This document shows positions 1 through 6,129 of a DNA stretch of 44,638 bases, piece after piece. The position numbers were made by a program, and so were the translations under genes. The number at the start of each line of letters is the position of its first letter. Positions within the stretch are counted from its first letter, which is position 1. The notes beneath the pieces were generated by a model that saw only the letters and a program-made list of their open reading frames with translations, ran no database searches and was not told where the DNA came from. The stretch lies in assembly GCF_002743595.1 (NCBI RefSeq), contig NC_047860.1; one strand, 5' to 3'. The stretch is from Caulobacter phage Lullwater. Lineage: Viruses; Uroviricota; Caudoviricetes; Autographivirales.

Positions 1-196
1 TCCAACCTCGCACGCGGACGTTTCCCCCGTAGGCCCTCCTTCGCCAGACATTAAATCCGCGCGTAAGCCTGCGCGTAACGCCCGAGCTATTCTCCGGGTT
101 AAGGGCGAAAGTAAAGCCAGAGTAACGGCGAGAGTAAGCCCAGCGTAATGCGAGGCGAACAAGTCCAAGAGTAAGCTTGGAGATAAGCGGGAGGGC
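1..196. repeat. Left direct terminal repeat
   Basis: Bases 1-196 are identical to bases 44443-44638 by direct comparison of both ends. Direct terminal repeats of this size are normal for T7-like phages, whose concatemers are resolved by the terminase with duplication of the repeat. It holds no gene. It contains seven GTAA motifs, several of them 11-13 bases apart. An assembly that read past its own start would look the same, so the exact repeat length is not proven. Confidence 0.9.
63..186. repeat. Phased GTAA motif array in the terminal repeat
   Basis: GTAA occurs at 63, 75, 111, 124, 136, 147 and 173, with ATAA at 183. Neighbouring copies are mostly 11-13 bases apart, about one helical turn. 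T7 has arrays of short CCTAAAG repeats next to its terminal repeats; this may be an analogous element for terminase or concatemer processing. That role is inference. Confidence 0.5.
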
Positions 197-312
197 CATC
201 TATCTCGTTTAAACACCTCTATAACACTTGGTATGTGCGGGCCTAAGACTAAGGATACTCTTGGGTTAGGCTTAGCACTAAGGCCTAGAGGACTATGGTA
301 TTACTCGTAAGG

Positions 313-331
313 AGTTTTGATACCGTATAAC
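313..331 (+). promoter_or_regulatory. Phage RNA polymerase promoter P1
   Basis: AGTTTTGATACCGTATAAC is shared with 5610 (18 of 19 bases), 20690 (identical) and 36056 (one change). The repetition at module boundaries, in a genome encoding its own single-subunit RNA polymerase, identifies these as its promoters. P1 lies just inside the left terminal repeat, upstream of the gene-free region and candidate structured RNA, comparable in place to the T7 left-end promoter. Confidence 0.85.
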
Positions 332-412
332 ACTAGGAAACATCACTACGCTTAGGGCCAAGGGATAGAGGTAAGCCGTAATAAGGCTGCATCTATTTAA
401 CCCATGGAATGG

Positions 413-558
413 GAGTATGAGAGAGTATGATAAGAGATGGATAGAGATAGATGAGAGTATAGAGGGGCGAGAGAGTAACTATGAGAGTAAGTATGAGGAT
501 GAAGATGAGGATAGGTATGAGAGAATACTAGAGTAAGATAGGAGTAAGACTAGAGTAA
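413..558. repeat. Phased GAGTA/GAGTAA motif array
   Basis: GAGTA occurs at 413, 423, 455, 473, 485, 531, 542 and 553. Spacings of 10-12 bases recur (413/423, 473/485, 531/542/553). The motif and spacing match the GTAA array in the terminal repeat, so the two may be one functional element extending inward from the left end. Function unknown. Confidence 0.45.
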
Positions 559-616
559 CTCCCGCTACGCGGACAGAGACTAGGATCAGCGAGGATAGGA
601 ATAGATAAGAAGCTAT

Positions 617-703
617 GGATAGAAGGATTGGATAGAAGACCAATAGAAGAGACTATGATAGAGGTATGGATAGAAGGACTGACTAAGAGATTAGGATAGA
701 AGG
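617..703 (+). repeat. GGATAGAAGR short repeats in a purine-rich tract
   Basis: GGATAGAAGG or GGATAGAAGA occurs at 617, 630, 668 and 694, with further looser GATAGA copies around them. The tract from about 400 to 780 is overwhelmingly A and G on the + strand and broken by stops in all frames, so it is not coding. A + strand transcript from P1 would be a purine-rich, weakly folded RNA. Confidence 0.5.
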
Positions 704-827
704 CTTAGAAGAATACCTGATTAGATAGACTATGAGATATGAGGGATAGGATGAGAGTACTACTAGAGGGAACTAGGGAATAAGGGATAACTCCGGGTTT
801 AATATATAGGCGAGGAAGTTTGTTATT

Positions 828-871
828 AGATAGAGGAACTTTCTTACTTCTATCTGTTAGTTTTATCGTTT
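828..871 (+). terminator. Candidate intrinsic terminator or processing hairpin
   Basis: AGATAGAGG (828-836) pairs with CTTCTATCT (847-855, one G-T pair) around a 10-base loop. It is followed by a T-rich run GTTAGTTTTATCGTTT. It separates the purine-rich tract from the candidate structured RNA. The stem is AT-rich, so termination may be weak; it could instead define the 5' end of the RNA. Confidence 0.4.
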
Positions 872-879
872 ATCGAGTT

Positions 880-1552
880 GCATGGCTTAGAACCATCGGC
901 CATACAGCAATCACACCGGGTTGAGGCCCGGCGGAACAAGGCGGGTTGAGGCCCGGCGGAACAAGGCGGGTCACCGGCGGTAACGGGTGATGAAGCGCGG
1001 TATATCCGGGCAGTAGGATCAACGCTCGCAAGGGCTGAGAACCTCGTCGCTTGGATGGCTGAGGCCAGCTGCTACAGAGGCTAGGATAGAGCCTAGTCCC
1101 TCCCTTGATAGAGGGTTGTATTATTGCCGCTGTGGTAGTGCAGCAAGGCGGGGCGTATGCCTCTTAATCATGCCTTGGAGAACACGCCACACCCTCGCCG
1201 ATAGCAAGGCTTGGAGGGAAGCGTCCCGAAGAGGGAAACCGAGAGGTTGCAGGCCCTGCTAGGGATGGTGATAAGCGCCATCGTGCCGCCTAGCCGCTGT
1301 AGTGCTTATATCCTACGTTGGTTGTCAGATGAGGTAGGGAATTACGCTGGGTTTCTTAGTCCAGTTACCGGGTCTCCGGGTTAGTACCACTCACTCGACG
1401 GGCCGTAATTGCGTAGGAGGTAAGCACTAGCAGTAAGACCAGAGGCACAGCCTCGACCTCGTTGCTAACCAATCCGCTTATGCTCGGATAGAACCTGAGC
1501 CTCGACACTGAGATAACGTAAGTTGCTCTCTGGTCTTCCTCCTAGTGCTAAT
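880..1552 (+). ncRNA. Candidate large structured non-coding RNA
   Basis: This stretch has no gene but is dense in perfect helices. Examples are GATGGTG/CGCCATC (1264-1282), CAAGGC 1144-1149 with GCCTTG 1172-1177 enclosing a second 5-bp hairpin, and CCCTC-GCC (1192-1199) with GGC (1208-1210) and GAGGG (1214-1218). AATTACG 1340-1346 pairs with CGTAATT 1404-1410. There is a run of adjacent hairpins at 1224-1259, one with a GAGA tetraloop, and a GCAA-capped hairpin at 1024-1035. The 3' domain is closed by AAGACCAGAG 1435-1444 with CTCTGGTCTT 1528-1537, then, across a 4x4 internal loop, AGCACTAG 1423-1430 with CTAGTGCT 1542-1549. Size and style recall the large ornate phage RNAs (GOLLD, ROOL), but I do not recognise a known family. 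Ends are approximate. It would be transcribed from P1 or a host promoter. Confidence 0.6.
917..966 (+). repeat. 25-bp perfect tandem duplication
   Basis: Two identical 25-base units (917-941 and 942-966) plus the first five bases of a third. Each unit can form a CGGG/CCCG hairpin around TTGAGG. It lies near the 5' end of the candidate structured RNA and duplicates a structural element of it. Confidence 0.85.
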
Positions 1553-1580
1553 GGCTAGGGTTCAACAGAGAGATATCGTC

Positions 1581-2270
1581 ATGGCTACCAAGAACATCGG
1601 CGCGGTCCCGGCTTACTCGCATCTCGCGATGTCGGCCGACGCGCTCAAGAAGAACCTCGCCAAGGTGCGGTCCTCTTCAAAGGCTTTCGACAAGCTGGTT
1701 CACTCCGTCGCTGTCGCCTGCCTCATCCAAGCCCTGCCCGAAGACATTGGCGGGCATAACAACGCAACGCCTATTCGTGACCTGATGAATGGGCTGAGCG
1801 ACGGCGCGTCTCGTCTTCGCGTCAAGGAATGGGCTGAGGCTCACTCCAACGTCCGCATCAACGTCATCAAGGACAAGGCGGGCAAGATCACCGGCTTCGG
1901 CGCGAAGATGGTGAAGGCGGAAGACACCGGCTTCATCACGCTCGACAAGCTGGGCGCGCTCGTGCTCAAGGCGAATGACACGCCCTTCTGGGCTTTCTCG
2001 CAAGAGAGCACGCCGGAACCTATGGTCATCACGGAGGACGTGTTCGCTCGTCGTCTAGCCGGGTTCCTGAAGGCGCTGGACAAGGCGAAGCAAGAGGACC
2101 GTCTGAACGTGTCCGGCGCTGCGCTGCATCAGATCGACGCCCTGCGCAAGGTGTCCGAAGCTGCGACCAAGCGGGCTGAGCGTCTGAAGGACCAAGCGGG
2201 TAACGCCGTGGTCAAGGCCGCCGCTAAGGCGCACAAGACCGTCAATCAGGTCATCGAGCAAGTCGCTTGA
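1581..2270 (+). CDS. Early phage protein of unknown function, 229 aa
   Basis: First protein gene of the genome. I chose the ATG at 1581 (protein begins MATKNIG) because AGAGA lies just upstream; an in-frame GTG at 1545 would lie inside the terminal helix of the candidate RNA. The N-terminal half (KLVHSVAVACLIQAL, then a region ending RVKEWAEAHSNVRI) and the later PFWAF resemble a widespread unknown family of small podophage early proteins that carry a VAxxCL segment, an xxWFEAF-like segment and a FW motif. That comparison is from memory. The C-terminus is Ala/Lys-rich and probably helical. No catalytic motif or membrane span is seen. A role in nucleic-acid binding or host takeover is possible but unsupported. 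Confidence 0.75.
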   Translation: MATKNIGAVPAYSHLAMSADALKKNLAKVRSSSKAFDKLVHSVAVACLIQALPEDIGGHNNATPIRDLMNGLSDGASRLRVKEWAEAHSNVRINVIKDKAGKITGFGAKMVKAEDTGFITLDKLGALVLKANDTPFWAFSQESTPEPMVITEDVFARRLAGFLKALDKAKQEDRLNVSGAALHQIDALRKVSEAATKRAERLKDQAGNAVVKAAAKAHKTVNQVIEQVA

Positions 2271-2332
2271 CCGGCTTCTGGGTCGCTATCGGGATTTGTC
2301 TAGTGCTCGTTGCTGTGTGCATCGTAGCCTAG
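2267..2332 (+). CDS. Candidate 21-aa single-span membrane peptide
   Basis: A TTG at 2267 overlaps the TGA of the preceding gene (TTGA) and opens 21 codons, translated as TGFWVAIGICLVLVAVCIVA after the initiator. The whole peptide is one hydrophobic span. Several other tiny membrane proteins follow in the same style with overlapping starts, which raises confidence. The ribosome binding site is poor (GAG at about 2255), so translation would depend on coupling. It could be fortuitous. Confidence 0.35.
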   Translation: MTGFWVAIGICLVLVAVCIVA

Positions 2333-2374
2333 CACTCGTCGGCCTTCGTCCGTACTTCTGACATGAGGGTATCC

Positions 2375-2554
2375 ATGCGTTACGTCGTGCATCTCCAAGG
2401 CTATGATGGTGGGTATGACTTCCGTTTCGTCGGAACGCTTCGGCTTAACGGCGCATGGCATACTCTGGATATCGTCGTAGCACGTCGTATCTTCCAACGT
2501 GCTGATTGGGAAAGCCTTCTCAGGCAAATCGTGAGAGCAAACCTCTATGGATGA
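2375..2554 (+). CDS. Small early protein of unknown function, 59 aa
   Basis: ATG at 2375 is preceded by GAGGG at 2365, a better start than the in-frame ATG at 2363, which overlaps that site. The protein begins MRYVVHLQGYDGGYDFRF and has a beta-strand-rich, charged composition without membrane span or known motif. Its stop overlaps the start of the next gene by eight bases (ATGGATGA), implying translational coupling. Function unknown. Confidence 0.6.
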   Translation: MRYVVHLQGYDGGYDFRFVGTLRLNGAWHTLDIVVARRIFQRADWESLLRQIVRANLYG

Positions 2555-2678
2555 CTTCGCTTCGTTTGGCATCGGCCTTGTGGCCGTTGTCTTCGCCGCT
2601 GTGCTGGTCTGGCGTGAACGTCAGGCCTACATGTGGCGTCAACGCCAGATCGCCAAGGGTAAGGACCTCCGTCCGTAA
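2547..2678 (+). CDS. 43-aa single-span membrane protein
   Basis: ATG at 2547 overlaps the end of the preceding gene. Residues 6-22 (SFGIGLVAVVFAAVLVW) are a clear membrane span, followed by a basic tail rich in Arg and Gln, so the C-terminus should be cytoplasmic. Its stop overlaps the next start (TAATG at 2676-2680). Part of a chain of coupled small membrane proteins in the early region. Function unknown; such phage peptides often act on host envelope or signalling proteins. Confidence 0.6.
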   Translation: MDDFASFGIGLVAVVFAAVLVWRERQAYMWRQRQIAKGKDLRP

Positions 2679-2878
2679 TGGGCTGGCTGTTCTCGCTCTG
2701 GACAAACCTGTGGTACTGCGTCGATGATCACATCGCCGCGTTCCTGGGTATCCCTGCTCTGGGTCACGTCCCTCTCTGGGTTGTGAACCTTCCGTTCATC
2801 GTGGCCGTGGTGTTCTACCTTGGCGTCATCGCCCTCAGCATCCTGGCTGCGCTCTCGGTGAACAGCCGCCTTCGTTAG
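2678..2878 (+). CDS. 66-aa membrane protein
   Basis: ATG at 2678 overlaps the upstream stop. The sequence begins MGWLFSLWTNLWYCV and has one strong hydrophobic segment at about residues 33-58 (WVVNLPFIVAVVFYLGVIAL), with a possible amphipathic or second segment at the N-terminus. It ends with a short basic tail. It is the third in a run of tiny membrane proteins. Function unknown. Confidence 0.65.
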   Translation: MGWLFSLWTNLWYCVDDHIAAFLGIPALGHVPLWVVNLPFIVAVVFYLGVIALSILAALSVNSRLR

Positions 2879-2889
2879 GAGACACAGAT

Positions 2890-2988
2890 ATGCCCGGTCT
2901 TATCCTGGCGTACGCTTCGTTTCTAATCGTCGGGGCCTGCCTTCTGGGCTGGGCTCTGTGCAAGCTGGGTCAACACGACCCTAGCTGA
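2890..2988 (+). CDS. 32-aa single-span membrane peptide
   Basis: ATG at 2890 follows a good ribosome binding site (TAGGAGA, 7 bases upstream). Codons read MPGLILAYASFLIVGACLL and continue GWALCKLGQHDPS before TGA. Residues 3-25 form one membrane span with a short polar tail. Strong initiation signals make this more than a chance frame. Function unknown. Confidence 0.55.
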   Translation: MPGLILAYASFLIVGACLLGWALCKLGQHDPS

Positions 2989-3020
2989 CTGCTCGCCTTT
3001 GGGCTGGAGCAAATAGGTTA

Positions 3021-3072
3021 TCCCGGCGACCTTAAGGCCGGGAACTTCCCTCACACGACCAACAAAAGTTGG
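3021..3072 (+). promoter_or_regulatory. Two adjacent hairpins in an intergenic gap
   Basis: CCCGGC (3022-3027) pairs with GCCGGG (3037-3042). Further on, CCAAC (3059-3063) pairs with GTTGG (3068-3072) around AAAA. They lie between the 32-aa membrane peptide and the next gene. No U tract follows, so they may be RNA-processing or stability elements and not a terminator. Confidence 0.4.
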
Positions 3073-3110
3073 CGTAAGATATCAACGCATCGACAAAGAA
3101 AGAGACAAAC

Positions 3111-3254
3111 ATGGACTGCATCCGTGTTAAGTTCGCCTATCGTGACGGCTCGTCGCAAGTCTATGCCCCGCCGCACGCCAAGGACAAAAGTCCGAAGGCT
3201 AACGCTGATCGCGCTTTCCTGAAGCGCAAGATGAAGCAGCGCCTGGGCATCTAA
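3111..3254 (+). CDS. 47-aa basic protein of unknown function
   Basis: ATG at 3111 follows AAAGAGA at a suitable distance. The protein begins MDCIRVKFAYRDGSSQVY and ends in a strongly basic helix-like tail (FLKRKMKQRLGI). The Lys/Arg-rich C-terminus suggests nucleic-acid contact, but there is no recognised domain. It lies six bases before the next gene. Confidence 0.6.
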   Translation: MDCIRVKFAYRDGSSQVYAPPHAKDKSPKANADRAFLKRKMKQRLGI

Positions 3255-3259
3255 CCTTC

Positions 3260-3493
3260 ATGGCTCATCCTCTGGAGGTTCGCACCGTGCGGCAGCATCT
3301 TGCTGTCCGTGGTGTCACGCTGTCCATACTCCCTAATGGGAGCTTCTCGGTTGCCTACCGGGATACGACGGCGCTCACTAGCACTCTCACGGGTGCTCAC
3401 ATGGCTGGCCTCAAGCTGAGCCCGCACAAACAAGACATTCGTCGGCGTGCCATGATGGCCGGGATGAATGACATGATCGCCAAGGGGGCGTGA
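3260..3493 (+). CDS. Early protein of unknown function, 77 aa
   Basis: Starts at ATG 3260 immediately after the previous stop and ends one base before the next gene. The protein begins MAHPLEVRTVRQHLAVRG and has a beta-like middle and a basic C-terminal half (SPHKQDIRRRAMMAGM). No known motif, signal or membrane span. Tight packing supports a real gene in an early operon. Confidence 0.6.
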   Translation: MAHPLEVRTVRQHLAVRGVTLSILPNGSFSVAYRDTTALTSTLTGAHMAGLKLSPHKQDIRRRAMMAGMNDMIAKGA

Positions 3494-3494
3494 T

Positions 3495-3917
3495 ATGCTG
3501 GAAACTCTGGATACGTATCTCAGGTGCAAGGAAGCCCGCGCTAAGAAGCAACCAGGACGCCTTACGCAAGCTCTGGATGGGGCCTTGCTCCTTCTGGAAG
3601 ATCGGCGTAACTGGACGAAGGGTGCGTACGCCAGGACCAAGAGCGGCGGGGGCTGTTTCATCAAGGACAAGACGGCGGCGTGTTTCTGTATTGCTGGCGC
3701 TGTGGCTAAGGCTGACCAAGTGGTGCGCAACGATACCGAAAGCGACGTGCTGGTCATCGAGCGCCTGCTCTGGAACGCAGCGGTTGACGCCGGGGCGCTG
3801 GACCCTGTGGTGTGGCCCTCTATCGCCCTGTTCAACGATCATGCCATGCGTAAGCATGAAGAGGTCGTGACGATGCTCAAGAAGACCCTGCGACACGCCA
3901 AGAAGCACGGTCTGTAA
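3495..3917 (+). CDS. Phage protein resembling the DUF6197 type, 140 aa
   Basis: ATG at 3495 directly follows the previous TGA. The pattern of an N-terminal helix, a WTKGAYARTKSGG segment (about residues 40-52) and an AACFCIAGAVAKAD segment (about 60-73), then helices with D and H residues, resembles small phage proteins of unknown function with a GWTxGxxA...C(L/I)xGA signature, which I know as DUF6197-like; this is from memory. No catalytic motif is evident. It is the last of the short early genes before the 544-aa protein. Confidence 0.6.
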   Translation: MLETLDTYLRCKEARAKKQPGRLTQALDGALLLLEDRRNWTKGAYARTKSGGGCFIKDKTAACFCIAGAVAKADQVVRNDTESDVLVIERLLWNAAVDAGALDPVVWPSIALFNDHAMRKHEEVVTMLKKTLRHAKKHGL

Positions 3918-3939
3918 GCTGTCACTCAACGCCATGTAG

Positions 3940-3964
3940 GTGAGCATCCGATTGGAGGGCTCAC
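3940..3964 (+). promoter_or_regulatory. Hairpin upstream of the 544-aa gene
   Basis: GTGAGC (3940-3945) pairs perfectly with GCTCAC (3959-3964) around a 13-base loop. It ends directly before the ribosome binding site GGAGATAT of the next gene, so it could influence access to that site. No direct evidence of function. Confidence 0.3.
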
Positions 3965-3976
3965 GGAGATATAACC

Positions 3977-5611
3977 ATGACCTTCTATTCGGTTATTCGC
4001 CCTGGTACGTGGGCGCAGTATGCAAAGGCGGCTCAAGAGGAAGAGGGAACTTATTACAAGGACTCCCTGGCCTCTAAGTTCGAAGGCCATCACAGTGTCG
4101 CGTTTATTCACGGCTGCTTTACCTCAAGGAGCATGGCGTTGAACGCGGCGTTGAACGCGATCGAGGAGTATAACTCCTTCCTTTCCTATGATAGAGCCCC
4201 GTTCGAGGGCTCTATTGAGGACCTTATTGTCGAGGGCCTTACGAGCCGCGTTCGCTGGGCAATCTACGAGCTTCATGACCGTCCGAGTGCTGATACCCTG
4301 CCTATCAAGAACGCATCTTGGGCTAAGGACCACTGGTTCGTGGACGCCTGCAATAAGGACTGTCCGGAAGTCGATCTAAGCGTCAAAGGAAACGTCCTGA
4401 TCTATGCCAACGCTCACGACATGCTGCGCCTTAAGCGCACGAGCATGAAGGCAGGGCGCTGGATCAAGATGCGTTCTAACGGGGCGCTGACCAAGATCGA
4501 GATCGAGTGGGCGTCTCGTGCATTTACCCTCAATGAGGCCCTTCTCCCTCCTGGGTATGAAACCCTGCGGTATGGTTTTGCTGAGGGCGAGCAAGCGGCT
4601 ATCGACGTTTACGCCGGTGGCGTGTACTCCTGTATGCAGAACGACAAGGAAGTCGCTCAATGGGGTACCGGGGATTTCCGGGTTGCCTATGTGTACGATA
4701 CCGAGGATAAGCTCCTTGCTCGTGCTGTTGTCAGCCTTAAATCCAAGACGTGGATGAGCATCTACGGGCATGACACCATGGAACGCTCCCTGCTGGAGGC
4801 TTGGCTTATCGGTCAGGGCTTCCAGCAGGTATCCCGTGGTGGTTGGGATGGGTCCCGCTGTCGCCTTGTATCCTGGCTGGGTCATTACCTAACTCCGTAC
4901 ATTGACCGTGGCGACGTCTGGTATGACCATGATACTGGGGAGTGCGTGTTTGATCCTTACTACAAGGATACGGATCAGCTTCATAGGAACTATCCCAGGA
5001 TGTACGACGCGCTTTACACCGTCCCCGATCTACGCCCCGAGCACACCGTGGAAATCCCGGCGTATCTCAAGACGTGGATGGACCGTGCCTCCCGTGCTGA
5101 ACAAGCTGAAGAGGCTGCGTTGGCGACAGTTGACGAGTGGTCTAGCAGGTACTACCAACAAAACTCCGAGTTGGTCAATCTGCGTAATAGAGGGGCGACT
5201 ACGCAAAACGACGTCGAACACGCTTTTGAGTGGTGCTTGAACCAAGCTAACCAGGTTAACGGCTACGACCAATACCGTCGTTTTGTCCGGGAGTTGGAGA
5301 ACCAACTAAGAGAGTTGCGCAGTATGAATGGGCGTACACGTAGTATGTCCGTGTATGACTATGAAACACTGGCTACAGGACACTACCGTCCTGAGTATGG
5401 CGCCAGCATCGTCGAGGACTTCTACCGACACTTCGGGAATGTTACGGTCGGAAGGACCGCAAGTCCGCAAGCTACAAACCAAGTGACCACACCGGCTGAT
5501 AGCGGAGTTAACCTCGGGGATATGCTGAGGGCTGCTATTAATGCTCCTCCAACTACAAGGCGAAACAGAGGGAGGACCGGAGCGATTGCGTACATCGGTG
5601 ACGTAGCTTAG
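3977..5611 (+). CDS. Large early protein of unknown function, 544 aa
   Basis: By far the largest early gene. ATG 3977 follows GGAGATATAACC. The middle section contains CMQNDKEVAQWGTG, then a strand with LLARAVVSLKSKTW, SIYGHDTMERSLLEAWLI, and WDGSRCRLVSW leading into LTPYIDRGDVW (about residues 218-315). This order (CM, ARA, YG, L...L...G, R(L), PYID) matches a widespread uncharacterised large protein of podo- and siphophages, as I remember it. The C-terminal third is coiled-coil-like and then low-complexity (TTRRNRGRTG). The stop codon overlaps promoter P2 by two bases. Cytoplasmic; early expression suggests host takeover or nucleic-acid handling, but function is unknown. Confidence 0.75.
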   Translation: MTFYSVIRPGTWAQYAKAAQEEEGTYYKDSLASKFEGHHSVAFIHGCFTSRSMALNAALNAIEEYNSFLSYDRAPFEGSIEDLIVEGLTSRVRWAIYELHDRPSADTLPIKNASWAKDHWFVDACNKDCPEVDLSVKGNVLIYANAHDMLRLKRTSMKAGRWIKMRSNGALTKIEIEWASRAFTLNEALLPPGYETLRYGFAEGEQAAIDVYAGGVYSCMQNDKEVAQWGTGDFRVAYVYDTEDKLLARAVVSLKSKTWMSIYGHDTMERSLLEAWLIGQGFQQVSRGGWDGSRCRLVSWLGHYLTPYIDRGDVWYDHDTGECVFDPYYKDTDQLHRNYPRMYDALYTVPDLRPEHTVEIPAYLKTWMDRASRAEQAEEAALATVDEWSSRYYQQNSELVNLRNRGATTQNDVEHAFEWCLNQANQVNGYDQYRRFVRELENQLRELRSMNGRTRSMSVYDYETLATGHYRPEYGASIVEDFYRHFGNVTVGRTASPQATNQVTTPADSGVNLGDMLRAAINAPPTTRRNRGRTGAIAYIGDVA

Positions 5612-5628
5612 TTTTGATACCGTATACC
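5610..5628 (+). promoter_or_regulatory. Phage RNA polymerase promoter P2
   Basis: AGTTTTGATACCGTATACC matches P1 and P3 at 18 of 19 bases. It begins at the stop codon of the 544-aa early gene and drives the block running to the RNA polymerase gene. Like P3 it is followed by CTCGGAGAAA, here with no start codon after it. Confidence 0.85.
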
Positions 5629-5660
5629 TCGGAGAAAATTCCGATCCTTCTGTAAGGTTG

Positions 5661-5729
5661 AGGGGCTAGGTAATCCAGCCTAGCCCTTGTTCCGTCCAGA
5701 TGGACGCCGTTGCCCAGGATAACCCTGGG
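5661..5729 (+). promoter_or_regulatory. Structured leader with three hairpins, the first terminator-like
   Basis: Between P2 and the first downstream gene there are three hairpins. GGGCTAGG (5663-5670) pairs with CCTAGCCC (5679-5686), followed by TTGTT. CGTCC (5693-5697) pairs with GGACG (5702-5706). CCCAGG (5713-5718) pairs with CCTGGG (5724-5729). A shorter TCGGA/TCCGA pairing lies at the presumed transcript start. The first could be a terminator of host-driven early transcription; the set could stabilise or regulate the P2 transcript. Confidence 0.55.
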
Positions 5730-5754
5730 TGCATCAATACAGGATAAAGACCAT

Positions 5755-6114
5755 ATGACCGAAGTCGCTGAAAAGACCGTGAAGACCACCGCCCAAAAGC
5801 TGGAAGCCGCCAAGGCCTACGTGCTGAAGCTGGAAGCCCAACTGAAGGCGGAAGTCGCGGCCAATGACGTGCGCATCGGCGATACCGTGAAGTTCTTCTT
5901 CGGCCGCGCCGAGAAGCGTCGTGAACTGACGGGCACCGTCTCGGCTCGCAAGGACGCCGACGAGGAAACCCCGACCACGCTGCTCAAGGTCGATGTCGGC
6001 TCGGGCTTCGACGCTACGTCGTACCGCCTGCGCATCTCGGATATCGCTGAGAACGTCTCGGCTGGCCAGCGTGACGCCGAAGGCCAAGACGGCAGCCCGC
6101 TGTCGGAAGCCTAA
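5755..6114 (+). CDS. First P2-driven protein, 119 aa, unknown function
   Basis: I chose ATG 5755 (MTEVAEKTVKTTAQKLEA) over an in-frame start at 5710, which would lie within the hairpin leader. An AGGATA sequence lies about eight bases upstream. Residues 8-37 form a predicted helical or coiled-coil segment. Residues 40-95 (VRIGDTVKFFFGRAEKR, then TGTVSARKD and LLKVDVGSGFD) look like a small beta-barrel such as an SH3/KOW-like fold. The tail is acidic. Codon use is GC-rich and regular, as in an abundantly expressed protein. Nucleic-acid binding is conceivable; no firm function. Confidence 0.7.
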   Translation: MTEVAEKTVKTTAQKLEAAKAYVLKLEAQLKAEVAANDVRIGDTVKFFFGRAEKRRELTGTVSARKDADEETPTTLLKVDVGSGFDATSYRLRISDIAENVSAGQRDAEGQDGSPLSEA

Positions 6115-6129
6115 TCCCAAGGAGTGCCT

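Larger units (their letters stand above)
197..879. other. Gene-free left-end region
   Basis: There is no open frame of useful length on either strand. It contains an inverted repeat (GCCTAA 241-246 with TTAGGC 266-271), the phage promoter P1 at 313, GAGTA motifs at 413-558, a strongly purine-rich tract from about 400 to 780 with repeated GGATAGAAGR, and an AT-rich stretch from about 795 to 880 with a hairpin. A host -10-like CTATAAC at 219-225 could drive early transcription, but its -35 is weak. No replication origin can be pinned down, although the AT-rich stretch is a reasonable candidate. Confidence 0.5.

Noticed and set aside
219-225. Host promoter -10 (CTATAAC) for early transcription
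   Set aside because: No convincing -35 lies at the right distance; early host promoters are expected near here but cannot be fixed from sequence alone.
1545-1580. GTG 1545 as start of the first gene
   Set aside because: It falls within the closing helix of the candidate RNA; ATG 1581 has a better ribosome binding site.
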